Shown piece by piece: positions 44,866-52,490 of a DNA stretch of 64,000 nt. The notes beneath the pieces are model-generated. The model did no database searches. It was not told the DNA's origin and worked only from the letters and a program-made list of their open reading frames with translations. The stretch spans positions 57,682-121,681 of the forward strand of contig JASBUG010000033.1 of the NCBI GenBank assembly GCA_030148025.1, in the 5' to 3' direction. The translations under genes and the position numbers were made by a program. Source of the stretch: Flavobacteriaceae bacterium. GTDB lineage: Bacteria > Bacteroidota > Bacteroidia > Flavobacteriales > Flavobacteriaceae. Positions within the stretch are counted from its first letter, which is position 1, and every line of letters begins with the position of its first letter.

Positions 44866-46014
44866 CTAATTTTCTACATTAATGTTTGTAATTGTTATTT
44901 CATGTGTGCCTTCAGGAGTAACAGTAATTACTTGGTCTGCATGAGTAATGTCTCCGTCTGAAATAAATCCATTTCCATCCATGTCTACTGTAACATTTAC
45001 ATGATATGTTCCTGGGTGTTGATACGTAAATAAATACTCTGTTTCTCCAGATGTTAAGTCCGCAAATTGAAGCACTGAATCAAAAGCAGTTGGATCTGAT
45101 ACAAAATAGCCGTTGTTATCTGTTAAAGCTTCTTTTGATAGGTTTACAATCATTCCTTTACCTTGAATGGTAGGATTCATTTCGATCTTCACATTTAGAA
45201 TCGCCAAATATGGTTGCTGATCGATACGCCAAGGGTCTCCAGATTCAAATGATAAGTTAAACACATCATTTGTTTCAGATTGAGCTAAAAAAGAAGCAGA
45301 TTGTGCTTCACTTTGCCCAGGATTTACGTATAAATTCTCTTCAACAAATCCATTTGAGAAATCCCAAGCTGGTACATTTTGAGGAAACCCAACTGCTTGT
45401 GCCGCAGTGTTTGCCAACTCCATATCATTACGTTTCCCCTTAAAGGTCATGTGTCTTGATGCGGGGGATTGAAGTCCTAATCTACTTGTATAAGCATTAA
45501 AATAAAGGCTGTCTTGCTTAAAGCGTAGCTCCATAAACATGGTGTTGGCACCTCCTTTAGCATCAACAAATCGGAAATATTTTCCGTTGCTGTTGTCAAT
45601 CTTATCTAATACGAAATAGCTTATTCTATAAATGCCACTTAAAACACCACCATTTCTAGCCATAAGTGTACGTTTGCCTTTAAAATCGGCTACGTAAAAA
45701 GTGGTTAATAGGTTACCCATCGATCCTCCATCAAAAATTCCATGAATTGAAGATGGAGAGTTAGCTCTATAATCAAACGAAAACCACTCGTAATCGTCAG
45801 CAATAACTCTATTTGTTCCTGTCCATTGACCTTGCATTTTCTCTAAAAAGTCAAATCCATCTTCATTAATGTCTATTGGATTTACTTCTGTTGGCAATGT
45901 AGGAGGTGTTTCTCCTTTAGGGCCTGCAATATTCCTAATGTCTTCTGTTGAACAGCTGACAATAAAAACAACTGCAACTAACAATATAATTTGATTTAAG
46001 ATTTTGTTTTTCAT
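44866..46014 (-). CDS. hypothetical lipoprotein, 382 aa
   Basis: I do not recognise the family. Signal VAVVFIVSC gives an SPII lipoprotein. The middle (about 55-260) reads MQGQWTGTNRVIADDYEWFSFDYRA..., a lipocalin- or DUF1579-like beta pattern. The C-terminal third (about 260-382) has an Ig-like or calcium-loop character (VDMDGNGFISDGDIT). It is in the leftward operon between the DUF2147-like and cytochrome c genes, so it may be the substrate-binding partner of that cytochrome. Confidence 0.75.
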   Translation of the reverse strand: MKNKILNQIILLVAVVFIVSCSTEDIRNIAGPKGETPPTLPTEVNPIDINEDGFDFLEKMQGQWTGTNRVIADDYEWFSFDYRANSPSSIHGIFDGGSMGNLLTTFYVADFKGKRTLMARNGGVLSGIYRISYFVLDKIDNSNGKYFRFVDAKGGANTMFMELRFKQDSLYFNAYTSRLGLQSPASRHMTFKGKRNDMELANTAAQAVGFPQNVPAWDFSNGFVEENLYVNPGQSEAQSASFLAQSETNDVFNLSFESGDPWRIDQQPYLAILNVKIEMNPTIQGKGMIVNLSKEALTDNNGYFVSDPTAFDSVLQFADLTSGETEYLFTYQHPGTYHVNVTVDMDGNGFISDGDITHADQVITVTPEGTHEITITNINVEN

Positions 46015-46024
46015 AGTCTTGATT

Positions 46025-46402
46025 TTAGTGAGTTCTTATCCATGTTTCTTTTAAGGGTTTGTTCAAAATATATGTTGTAACCTCTAGAGTATCTAGGTGA
46101 GTTTGTTCTATTGAAAGGGATTGTTTTTCTTGTTTTGTAGCTCCAGAAATGGCATCGACAAAAACCTCTTTCTTCTTTTTTAAATTTGAAAAAAAGTATT
46201 GTGGGTTTTTAGGGTCATGCCTTAAAACTGTGGTGTCATCATTATAGTAAAGAATAAGTGCTTTTAAAGAATCGTTTTCCTTTAAAACCTCATATTTAGC
46301 TCTATAAAACTTGCTGTCTACTGTCCAAATTCCGAGTAGTTGTTCTGTTTTATTATCACAAGAGACTATTATTAGTGCTAATAATACAAGTGCCTTTTTC
46401 AT
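46025..46402 (-). CDS. DUF2147-like lipoprotein
   Basis: A 125-residue lipoprotein (signal VLLALIIVSC). A small lipocalin-like domain begins LLGIWTVDSKFYRAKYEVLKEN, includes LILYYNDD, and ends LKETWIRTH. It is paralogous to the protein at 48689 (GVWEVKTDLYQATYEI, HYYNDG, YKETWKRQ). It is the first gene of the leftward operon, whose promoter has TACATTTG at 46426-46419 and a Crp/Fnr dyad at 46447-46464. Confidence 0.8.
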   Translation of the reverse strand: MKKALVLLALIIVSCDNKTEQLLGIWTVDSKFYRAKYEVLKENDSLKALILYYNDDTTVLRHDPKNPQYFFSNLKKKKEVFVDAISGATKQEKQSLSIEQTHLDTLEVTTYILNKPLKETWIRTH

Positions 46403-46418
46403 CCAATTACATTTTTAG

Positions 46419-46426
46419 CAAATGTA
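46419..46426 (-). promoter_or_regulatory. -7 element for the leftward DUF2147-like/cytochrome operon
   Basis: On the minus strand TACATTTG matches TAnnTTTG, 17 bp from the start codon. Its end is 36.5 bp from the centre of the dyad at 46447-46464, placing that dyad near -43. Confidence 0.6.
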
Positions 46427-46446
46427 TTTTCAATGGTTCCTAAAAC

Positions 46447-46464
46447 TTTTGACCTATGTCAAAA
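46447..46464. promoter_or_regulatory. Crp/Fnr-type dyad, site A
   Basis: TTTTGAC-CTAT-GTCAAAA: perfect 7-bp arms. Faces the leftward operon start (46402). Confidence 0.75.
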
Positions 46465-46481
46465 ACTAATTTTTGGTGTTT

Positions 46482-46499
46482 TTTTGATTAAAATCAAAA
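46482..46499. promoter_or_regulatory. Crp/Fnr-type dyad, site B (canonical FNR box)
   Basis: TTTTGAT-TAAA-ATCAAAA contains TTGAT-N4-ATCAA, the classical FNR consensus. It is centred 35.5 bp before the end of TAGTTTTG at 46519-46526, near -42 of the rightward small-membrane-protein gene. Confidence 0.75.
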
Positions 46500-46518
46500 G
46501 TAGAAGTGATGGGTTTAT

Positions 46519-46526
46519 TAGTTTTG
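46519..46526 (+). promoter_or_regulatory. -7 element for the small membrane protein gene at 46544
   Basis: TAGTTTTG matches TAnnTTTG. Transcription is expected to start near 46533, 11 bp before ATG 46544, which rules out the longer upstream reading of that frame. Confidence 0.6.
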
Positions 46527-46543
46527 TACTTCTTATTAAGAAT

Positions 46544-46810
46544 ATGACAATGTCTAATATTAAATGGCGCACCATAATAGCATTAATCCTAATGTACATA
46601 GCAATGTTTATGGATTGGGAATGGGCTTGGGGTGTTTTATTTATAACTTGGGTTATTCCAGACTTAATTAATGGAGTGACCTATTTTATAGAGCCTATTT
46701 CTAAAAAAGAAAACAAAATTCTTTATTGGGTAATCGTTTGTAGTTGGATATTAATGGCTATTTATTCTTTCTCTGTACTGTTTATAGATTACGAACAGTT
46801 CTATTACTAA
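46544..46810 (+). CDS. small membrane protein, 88 aa (family with 48391)
   Basis: The start is ATG 46544 (or 46550), downstream of the mapped promoter. Two hydrophobic helices flank a loop: IIALILMYIAMFMDWEWAWGVLF and ILYWVIVCSWILMAIYS. It aligns along its length with the protein at 48391 (KWRT/KWKT, F-x-DW-x-W, PxxxxxLYW, W-x-L-x-A-x-YS). No described family is recognised. It probably lies in the inner membrane under Crp/Fnr control. Confidence 0.72.
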   Translation: MTMSNIKWRTIIALILMYIAMFMDWEWAWGVLFITWVIPDLINGVTYFIEPISKKENKILYWVIVCSWILMAIYSFSVLFIDYEQFYY

Positions 46811-46835
46811 ATCCTATTTCTTTTTCACCTGATTG

Positions 46836-46853
46836 TTTTGACCTAAGTCAAAA
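46836..46853. promoter_or_regulatory. Crp/Fnr-type dyad, site C
   Basis: TTTTGAC-CTAA-GTCAAAA, perfect 7-bp arms, centred 48 bp upstream of site D. It would sit near -91 of the outer-membrane-barrel gene start, a permitted class I position. Confidence 0.7.
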
Positions 46854-46883
46854 TCATACCTATTTCAGACTAGGTATTTATCC

Positions 46884-46901
46884 TTTTGACATAGGTCAAA
46901 A
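46884..46901. promoter_or_regulatory. Crp/Fnr-type dyad, site D, with -7-like element
   Basis: TTTTGAC-ATAG-GTCAAAA, perfect arms, centred 36.5 bp before the end of GACCTTTG (46922-46929), a one-base variant of TAnnTTTG, upstream of the gene at 46959. Confidence 0.75.
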
Positions 46902-46958
46902 GAAAACACGTCACTTCATCTGACCTTTGTATCATAATAATTTTTAAAACAAAAAACG

Positions 46959-47471
46959 ATGAAAAAAATAATGATTCTTGCAGCTGCTTTAATGATAAGC
47001 TTAACAACATTTGCTCAAGATAAAAAAGTGAAAATTGGTGTTTTTAGCGCTCTTCCAATTGGCGAAACAAAAGATGTTTCTAAAACAGGGTTTGGTCTAG
47101 ATGCAACTTATTTATTTGAGGTTTCAGATAAGATTGATGTTGGTTTCTCAACTGGTCTTTCATTCTTTGGAGGAAAAAAAGTAACTGTTGTAAATAATGA
47201 TAATTCAACAAGTGTATTGAAGTATAGTAATGCTAAGTATGTTCCTTTAACAGGTGCAGTACGTTTTAATGCAACCAATAAACTATATATTGGAGCTGAC
47301 CTTGGTTATGCTATTGGTATGGGCAAAGATGTTAAAGGTGGTTTTCATTATAAACCAAGAATAGGATATCAGGTTTCTGATCTAATTGGAATAAACACTT
47401 CTTTTACAGGGCTTAAAGTAAAAGGAGGTACTTGGAAAACTATAAACTTTGGGGTTGAGTTTAACTTATAA
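46959..47471 (+). CDS. outer-membrane beta-barrel protein, 170 aa
   Basis: Signal peptide (MILAAALMISLTTFAQ, cut before DKKVKIGVFS). About eight amphipathic strands follow (KIGVFSALPIG, FGLDATYLFEV, IDVGFSTGLSFFG, YVPLTGAVRFNAT, LYIGADLGYAIG, ending WKTINFGVEFNL with a terminal aromatic/Leu). This is a small OmpW/OmpA-type barrel. It is preceded by two Crp/Fnr dyads and followed by a terminator, so it forms its own unit. Confidence 0.82.
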   Translation: MKKIMILAAALMISLTTFAQDKKVKIGVFSALPIGETKDVSKTGFGLDATYLFEVSDKIDVGFSTGLSFFGGKKVTVVNNDNSTSVLKYSNAKYVPLTGAVRFNATNKLYIGADLGYAIGMGKDVKGGFHYKPRIGYQVSDLIGINTSFTGLKVKGGTWKTINFGVEFNL

Positions 47472-47488
47472 ACAACTTAACTATAAGC

Positions 47489-47516
47489 AAAAACCTGAGA
47501 TAATACTCAGGTTTTT
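47489..47516 (+). terminator. intrinsic terminator after the barrel gene
   Basis: AAAACCTGAG / CTCAGGTTTT, loop ATAATA, followed by TTGTG. The T-tract is short. Confidence 0.75.
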
Positions 47517-47543
47517 GTGTTCTTAATTTAAAAACATCGTACC

Positions 47544-48389
47544 ATGGGCATGTATTCAATCAAAGCTATTTTTAAACGTTTTAAATGGAAAATATCCATA
47601 ACATTTTCAATGCTAGTGATTGAAAATGTGTTTAAGGTATTACAACCCTTAGTTTTAGGGATTGCTATTAACGACCTCATCAATAAAAGTAATGATGGTT
47701 TATGGTTGTTTTGTATATTATATAGTGCTAGTTTTTTAATTGGTGTTATTAGACGTTACTACGACACTAGAGCTTATACCTCAATATACACAGTAATTGC
47801 TTCAGAGGTAGCTGCTATACAAAATCAAAAAAACATCTCAGTGTCAACAATTGCAGCCAGAAGCTCTTTAATTAAAGAACTTGTCGACTTTTTTGAGTAC
47901 GATGTTACACAAGCATTTACATCTTTAATAAGTGTGGTTGGCGCATTAGTCATGCTCGCTCTTTTTGATTGGTGGATCTTTGGAGCTTGTCTTATAACCA
48001 TTCTGCTAATATTTATAATCTATATGCTTAGCAATAAAAAAATATACGACTATAATATTGGACTGAATGATGAACTGGAACATCGTATTACAGTACTTGA
48101 AACGAGAGAACAATTAGGAATAGTAAAGCACTTTAGAAACATTGCAAGATGGATGGTTAAAATGTCGGATCTGGAAACGCTAAATTTTGGAATCATCGAA
48201 ATATTGTTGTTTGTGTTAGCTATTTTTGCGCTTTACGTTTCTGCAAGTGCAGTAAATGCTACCGCAGGTGGAATTTTTTCAATTATTACTTATATCTTAG
48301 AGTTTTCAAATGGTATTTTTATGTTGCCAATCGTCTTTCAACAACTCATTAGGCTACAAGAAATAAGTGCCAGATTAAAAACTATATAA
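47544..48389 (+). CDS. ABC transporter six-TM domain protein without ATPase
   Basis: A 281-residue membrane protein with about six helices in the ABC exporter arrangement (NVFKVLQPLVLGIAINDL, LWLFCILYSASFLIGVIRRYYDTRAYT, LISVVGALVMLALFDWWIF, and a final pair ILLFVLAIFALYVSASAV, GGIFSIITYILEFSNGIF). It ends after the last helix and no nucleotide-binding domain follows, so it is a stand-alone ABC_membrane_3-type protein. It lies 1 bp before the second small membrane protein gene and is probably cotranscribed with it. Confidence 0.82.
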   Translation: MGMYSIKAIFKRFKWKISITFSMLVIENVFKVLQPLVLGIAINDLINKSNDGLWLFCILYSASFLIGVIRRYYDTRAYTSIYTVIASEVAAIQNQKNISVSTIAARSSLIKELVDFFEYDVTQAFTSLISVVGALVMLALFDWWIFGACLITILLIFIIYMLSNKKIYDYNIGLNDELEHRITVLETREQLGIVKHFRNIARWMVKMSDLETLNFGIIEILLFVLAIFALYVSASAVNATAGGIFSIITYILEFSNGIFMLPIVFQQLIRLQEISARLKTI

Positions 48390-48390
48390 C

Positions 48391-48633
48391 ATGAAGAAAT
48401 GGAAAACAATGTTAGCTCTTGCACTAATGATCTTTGCGATCTATTTTGACTGGAGTTGGTTTTGGGCACTTTTCATTTTATTAGGGTTAATACATGTTAT
48501 TAGAAGTGGAGAAATTCACTTTGTTGAAGCTGTAAAAAAGGTAGAAACACCTAGACTTTATTGGTCTATGATCATTATTTGGTGCTTTTTAGCTCTTTAT
48601 TCTATTCTTAGTTATTTAAACATTTTGACTTAG
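48391..48633 (+). CDS. small membrane protein, 80 aa (family with 46544)
   Basis: Two hydrophobic helices (MLALALMIFAIYFDWSWFWALFILLGLIHVI and LYWSMIIIWCFLALYS) and a charged middle (HFVEAVKKVETPR). It is homologous over its whole length to 46544. Unknown family. It follows the ABC-type protein by 1 bp; its stop lies just before the next Crp/Fnr dyad. Confidence 0.72.
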   Translation: MKKWKTMLALALMIFAIYFDWSWFWALFILLGLIHVIRSGEIHFVEAVKKVETPRLYWSMIIIWCFLALYSILSYLNILT

Positions 48634-48638
48634 GTCAA
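48621..48638. promoter_or_regulatory. Crp/Fnr-type dyad, site E
   Basis: TTTTGAC-TTAG-GTCAAAG. It is centred 38.5 bp before the end of GAAATTTG (48661-48668), a TAnnTTTG variant, and drives the unit beginning at 48689. Confidence 0.75.
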
Positions 48639-48688
48639 AGGAAAGCATCTATGATATTTTGAAATTTGCTTCATAAAACAAATTAAAA

Positions 48689-49084
48689 ATGAAGTTTTTA
48701 GTAAGATCTCTTTTTTTATTAATGGTTATTATAACCTTTAACGCCTGTGCTCAAAAAAACACCATTGTAGGTGTTTGGGAGGTTAAAACCGACCTTTATC
48801 AAGCGACTTATGAAATAGTTGAACATAAAGATGCGTTTTTTGGAAAAATACACTACTACAACGACGGTATTACAGAGTATAAAGGTGACAACAAAAAGGA
48901 AGACTATTTTTTAACTGATGTAGTTTTAAAAGACGGTAAGTATGTTAATGGAAAAATGTACATGCCTGATGGTTCTTTTTATCATGTTATTTTCACTTTA
49001 AAAGACACCGAAACCTTGGAGGTATTAATGACAGTTGAAGGAGCCCCTTACAAAGAAACTTGGAAACGTCAAATCCCTAATTAA
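48689..49084 (+). CDS. DUF2147-like exported protein
   Basis: A 131-residue exported lipoprotein-type protein (signal LFLLMVIITFNACAQ, lipobox Cys20). It is lipocalin-like: IVGVWEVKTDLYQATYEIVEHKDAFFGKIHYYNDG, then YVNGKMYMPDGS and the end APYKETWKRQ. It is paralogous to 46025. It heads a four-gene rightward unit with the sterol-desaturase, Rieske and reductase genes; gaps are 6, 6 and 1 bp. Confidence 0.8.
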   Translation: MKFLVRSLFLLMVIITFNACAQKNTIVGVWEVKTDLYQATYEIVEHKDAFFGKIHYYNDGITEYKGDNKKEDYFLTDVVLKDGKYVNGKMYMPDGSFYHVIFTLKDTETLEVLMTVEGAPYKETWKRQIPN

Positions 49085-49090
49085 TGTATT

Positions 49091-50044
49091 ATGAGCAATT
49101 CAAAACTTTTTATATACAGTTTACTAATTATTGCTGTTCTTGCTGGTGCAGCACATTTAGCTACAAATTTTTTAGACCTTAAAGTATTCTATTCTGAAAC
49201 TGTTGAGTACTGGTTCTACATCGTTAATGATCTGAGTTTGGTTTATATCATCATTCCTTTCTTCTTTATAGAAATAATCAGGTATGCAGTTATTAAAAAA
49301 CTTGGAAAGGATGTTATACTCGATTCTATTGCCAATGTTGTGACTTTTGGTGCTTTTATAGTTATTGAATACATTTTAGCATTATTAGCAGTTGTAAAAT
49401 TATATTATTGGGTGCATTATAATTTTAGTTTAGAGCATTTACCATTAAATATCGTAACCATTTTTACTGCAATTTTATTAGCCGATTTTGCCTACTATTG
49501 GGATCACAGAATGATGCATCGCATAGGAATTGGTTGGGCAACACATACAGTACATCATAGCTCAGAGCATTTTAATATGTCTGTTGCTTATCGATTTGGC
49601 CCTTTAGATGCTGTATTTCCAATTCTATTTTCATTGCCAATTGTAATGCTGGGATTTGATCCATTATTAGTATTGTTAGCCGAGGTTTTTGTTCAGGTGT
49701 TTCAAACATTATTACATACTGAGATCATTAAAAAACTTCCAAAACCAATCGAGTTGATCTTTAATACACCGTCACACCACAGAGTACATCATGGCTCTAA
49801 CAGACAGTATTGGGATAAGAATTATGCGGGCATCCTGATAATTTGGGATAGAATGTTAGGCACATTTGAACCTGAAGTGGAGACTGTTCGCTATGGAATT
49901 TCCGAACCTTTAAACAGTGTCAATCCTATTAAAGTATTCTTTCACGGAATCTCAAGATTAGGGAGAAAACTTAGCCAAACAAAAGGTATTATTAATAAAT
50001 TTAAAGTATTGATAAAACCACCAGATTGGACACCATCTAAATAA
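49091..50044 (+). CDS. sterol desaturase/fatty acid hydroxylase family protein
   Basis: A 317-residue inner-membrane diiron enzyme. Histidine boxes: H139-x3-H143 (DHRMMHR), H152-x2-H155-H156 (HTVHHSSEH), H209 in LLHTE, H230-x2-H233-H234 (SHHRVHHGSN). Four or more helices surround them. The family hydroxylates or desaturates lipids with O2. It is followed 6 bp later by a Rieske oxygenase, so the two O2-using enzymes probably act on the same lipid or amine class. Confidence 0.9.
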   Translation: MSNSKLFIYSLLIIAVLAGAAHLATNFLDLKVFYSETVEYWFYIVNDLSLVYIIIPFFFIEIIRYAVIKKLGKDVILDSIANVVTFGAFIVIEYILALLAVVKLYYWVHYNFSLEHLPLNIVTIFTAILLADFAYYWDHRMMHRIGIGWATHTVHHSSEHFNMSVAYRFGPLDAVFPILFSLPIVMLGFDPLLVLLAEVFVQVFQTLLHTEIIKKLPKPIELIFNTPSHHRVHHGSNRQYWDKNYAGILIIWDRMLGTFEPEVETVRYGISEPLNSVNPIKVFFHGISRLGRKLSQTKGIINKFKVLIKPPDWTPSK

Positions 50045-50050
50045 AATATT

Positions 50051-51232
50051 ATGAAAAAAATGATGCATGCACTTCCTGTAGAGGCATATACCTCACAAGA
50101 GTGGTTAGATATAGAGTTAAAATACCTGTTTAGTACTACATGGCAATTTGCAGGATTTGTAGAAGATGTTGCAAACCCTGGAGACTATATAAGCGTACAG
50201 GCTGGACTTAACAATATTTTTATTATTAAAGGGCGTGATCATCGTTTAAGAGCTTTTCATAATATCTGTAGACATAGAGGTACACAATTGCTAAGAGCTG
50301 TTGGTAAAACTCAAAAAGCCATTACCTGTCCTTACCACGATTGGACCTATGATTTAGAAGGAAACCTAATAAGTGTTCCAAAAAAAGAGTCTGAGTTTCC
50401 TAATTTAAAAGGCGAATTACATAAATGCGACTTGAATCTTCATGAAGCTTCTGTCGATATTTTTAAAGGTATGTTGTTTGTACATCCAGAAAAAGACGCG
50501 CCAAGCATCATGGACTTCTTTGGCGAAGTAGAACCCTATTTAGGACCTCATAAAGTAGAAGAGTTAATCGAATACAGAAGTAAAAATGGAGAACCATTTT
50601 ACACTGAAGAAATTAAAGCAAACTGGAAAATTGTTGTAGAAAACTATATCGATCATTATCATTTAGCACATTTACATGAAGGTACTTTAAATATGTATGA
50701 TCACGCTAAAGCAGAATTTGGTTGGGCTGGACCTCATTATTGGTTTTACGAACCATTGGTAGAAGATTTTTTGAATGATGTAGAAAATGCAGCACCTTAT
50801 CCGTTAATCGATTCTGTACCAAGAGATCAAATTGGTGCTTATGTTCCATGGTTATTCCCAAATATCGGAATTACAGAAAGCGAAAGTGCTTGGAATACCT
50901 TCCATGTGTTGCCTTTAGCGCCAGACAGAACTTTAGTTACTATTAGGTCTAAAACAATGAACGTTAGCGAATGGGAATATACCAAACAATACTCTAAATC
51001 TGCACTTAGCAAGGTTTGGACTAAATATGGCAATAAAGGAAAATATGAAGGCGATAAAAACGACCCTATGGCAAGTGGCGATTTTATGTTAGAAGATATT
51101 TATGCTTGTGAACAACAACAAAAATCATTACAGTCGCCCTACTTTAGTGTTGGTGCTCAAGCTGAAAAAGGCGAGTATGCTATTCAGCGCTTTCAAGAAG
51201 AGGTAAAAAAATGGATTGAAAAACATCAATAA
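50051..51232 (+). CDS. Rieske non-heme iron oxygenase, alpha subunit
   Basis: A 393-residue soluble oxygenase. The Rieske [2Fe-2S] ligands are C73-x-H75 (CRHRGTQLL) and C93-x2-H96 (CPYHDWTY). The catalytic domain has the bridging D201, facial-triad H204 and H209 (N-Y-I-D-H-Y-H-L-A-H-L-H), and D349 (LEDIYACEQQQ). It resembles quaternary-amine oxygenases (choline, glycine-betaine or carnitine monooxygenase types) in the PYHDWTYDLEGNL region, but the substrate is not assigned. Its electron donor is the next gene. Confidence 0.92.
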   Translation: MKKMMHALPVEAYTSQEWLDIELKYLFSTTWQFAGFVEDVANPGDYISVQAGLNNIFIIKGRDHRLRAFHNICRHRGTQLLRAVGKTQKAITCPYHDWTYDLEGNLISVPKKESEFPNLKGELHKCDLNLHEASVDIFKGMLFVHPEKDAPSIMDFFGEVEPYLGPHKVEELIEYRSKNGEPFYTEEIKANWKIVVENYIDHYHLAHLHEGTLNMYDHAKAEFGWAGPHYWFYEPLVEDFLNDVENAAPYPLIDSVPRDQIGAYVPWLFPNIGITESESAWNTFHVLPLAPDRTLVTIRSKTMNVSEWEYTKQYSKSALSKVWTKYGNKGKYEGDKNDPMASGDFMLEDIYACEQQQKSLQSPYFSVGAQAEKGEYAIQRFQEEVKKWIEKHQ

Positions 51233-51233
51233 T

Positions 51234-52313
51234 ATGAGTGAATTCTATCCATTACAAGTACTCAATATTAAAAAAGAAACAGAAGATGCTGTATCTATCA
51301 CCTTTGACATTCCTCAAGAGTTATATAGCAAATTCATTTATAAACCTGGGCAGTACCTTACTTTACGTTTTCATTTAAACGGAAAAGAAGTTAGACGCTC
51401 GTACTCTTTGTGTAGTTCTCCTTTTTTAGAAGAATACCCAAAAATTGCTGTGAAACGCGTTAAAAATGGTTTAGTTTCTAATCATATAAATGATACTGTA
51501 AAGGTTGGTGATTCTATTGATATTATGCTGCCTGAGGGTCGTTTTTATGCTGACGTTAAAGAAACCAATTATAAAACATATTACCTGTTTTGTGCAGGAA
51601 GTGGCATTACACCTATTCTCTCAATACTTAAATCTGTTTTACACACAGAAGCGAGAAGTTTTGTTTATATGATCTATGGTAATAGGCATCAAGAGTCTAT
51701 TATGTTCAATGATGAATTATCTGCATTACAAGAACAATACAAAGATCGCTTTGTATTAATACATACTCTTAGCAGACCTAATAGTTCTTGGAGTGACTTA
51801 TGGAAAACCAAAAATGATTATAGCTACAAAAAAGGACGAGTAGATACCAAAATGGTGGAATGGTTTATAAACGAATTCCCTCCATATGCTCAAAATGCAG
51901 AATACTATATTTGCGGTCCAGGAACCATGATAGAAAATACAAAAACTGCATTAAAAGGTATTGACGTGCCTAATACTAGAATCTTTACTGAAAGTTTTGG
52001 AGGTGCAATAGAAGATGCATCTGTAAAAGGTTTTAAAAACGCCAAACTTATTGCTCATTTAAACAATCAAAGAGTAGAGTTAACCATTCCTGAAGGAAAA
52101 ACTATTTTAAGAGCCTTAATTGATAAAGGGCAAAACCCTCCTTATTCTTGTGAAGGTGGCGTATGTTCAACTTGTGTTTGTAAACTTAAACAAGGAGAAG
52201 TCCATATGAAAAAGAACCTTTCTTTAGATGACAAAGAGGTTAAACAAGGGAACATTTTAAGTTGCCAAAGCATTCCATTATCAGAAATTATAGAGGTAGA
52301 ATATCTAAAATAG
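51234..52313 (+). CDS. NAD(P)H oxidoreductase with FAD, NAD and C-terminal [2Fe-2S] domain
   Basis: A 359-residue reductase of the PaaE/CntB-like type. The FAD segment is RRSYSLCSS (54-62), the pyridine-nucleotide segment is GSGITPILSILK and the CGPGTMI motif near 220, and the C-terminal plant-type ferredoxin has C306, C311, C314 and C344 (CEGGVCSTC). ATG 51234 is the start, 1 bp after the Rieske stop; a TTG at 51216 is spurious. It passes electrons from NAD(P)H to the Rieske oxygenase. Confidence 0.92.
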   Translation: MSEFYPLQVLNIKKETEDAVSITFDIPQELYSKFIYKPGQYLTLRFHLNGKEVRRSYSLCSSPFLEEYPKIAVKRVKNGLVSNHINDTVKVGDSIDIMLPEGRFYADVKETNYKTYYLFCAGSGITPILSILKSVLHTEARSFVYMIYGNRHQESIMFNDELSALQEQYKDRFVLIHTLSRPNSSWSDLWKTKNDYSYKKGRVDTKMVEWFINEFPPYAQNAEYYICGPGTMIENTKTALKGIDVPNTRIFTESFGGAIEDASVKGFKNAKLIAHLNNQRVELTIPEGKTILRALIDKGQNPPYSCEGGVCSTCVCKLKQGEVHMKKNLSLDDKEVKQGNILSCQSIPLSEIIEVEYLK

Positions 52314-52338
52314 ATGTTTCTATTTTACACTAAACTTG

Positions 52339-52373
52339 AAAGTCTAATGATAAAATTCATTAGGCTTTTTTTT
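52339..52373 (+). terminator. intrinsic terminator
   Basis: AGTCTAATGA / TCATTAGGCT with loop TAAAAT and T8. It ends the Rieske unit before the next Crp/Fnr dyad. Confidence 0.8.
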
Positions 52374-52383
52374 ATCTATTCCT

Positions 52384-52401
52384 TTTTGATGTAAGTCAAA
52401 G
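52384..52401. promoter_or_regulatory. Crp/Fnr-type dyad, site F
   Basis: TTTTGAT-GTAA-GTCAAAG. It is centred 36.5 bp before the end of GATATTTG (52422-52429), upstream of the gene at 52491. Confidence 0.72.
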
Positions 52402-52490
52402 GAAAAGCTCCCAATTCAGAGGATATTTGTAGTATAAATTTATGATAAGAAGCGCTCTTATCTTTTATAAAAACATTTAAAACTTATATC

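Noticed and set aside
46433..46543. N-terminal extension of the 46544 membrane protein
   Set aside because: It would start upstream of the -7 element at 46519 and contain the FNR box; the extension has no conserved sequence.
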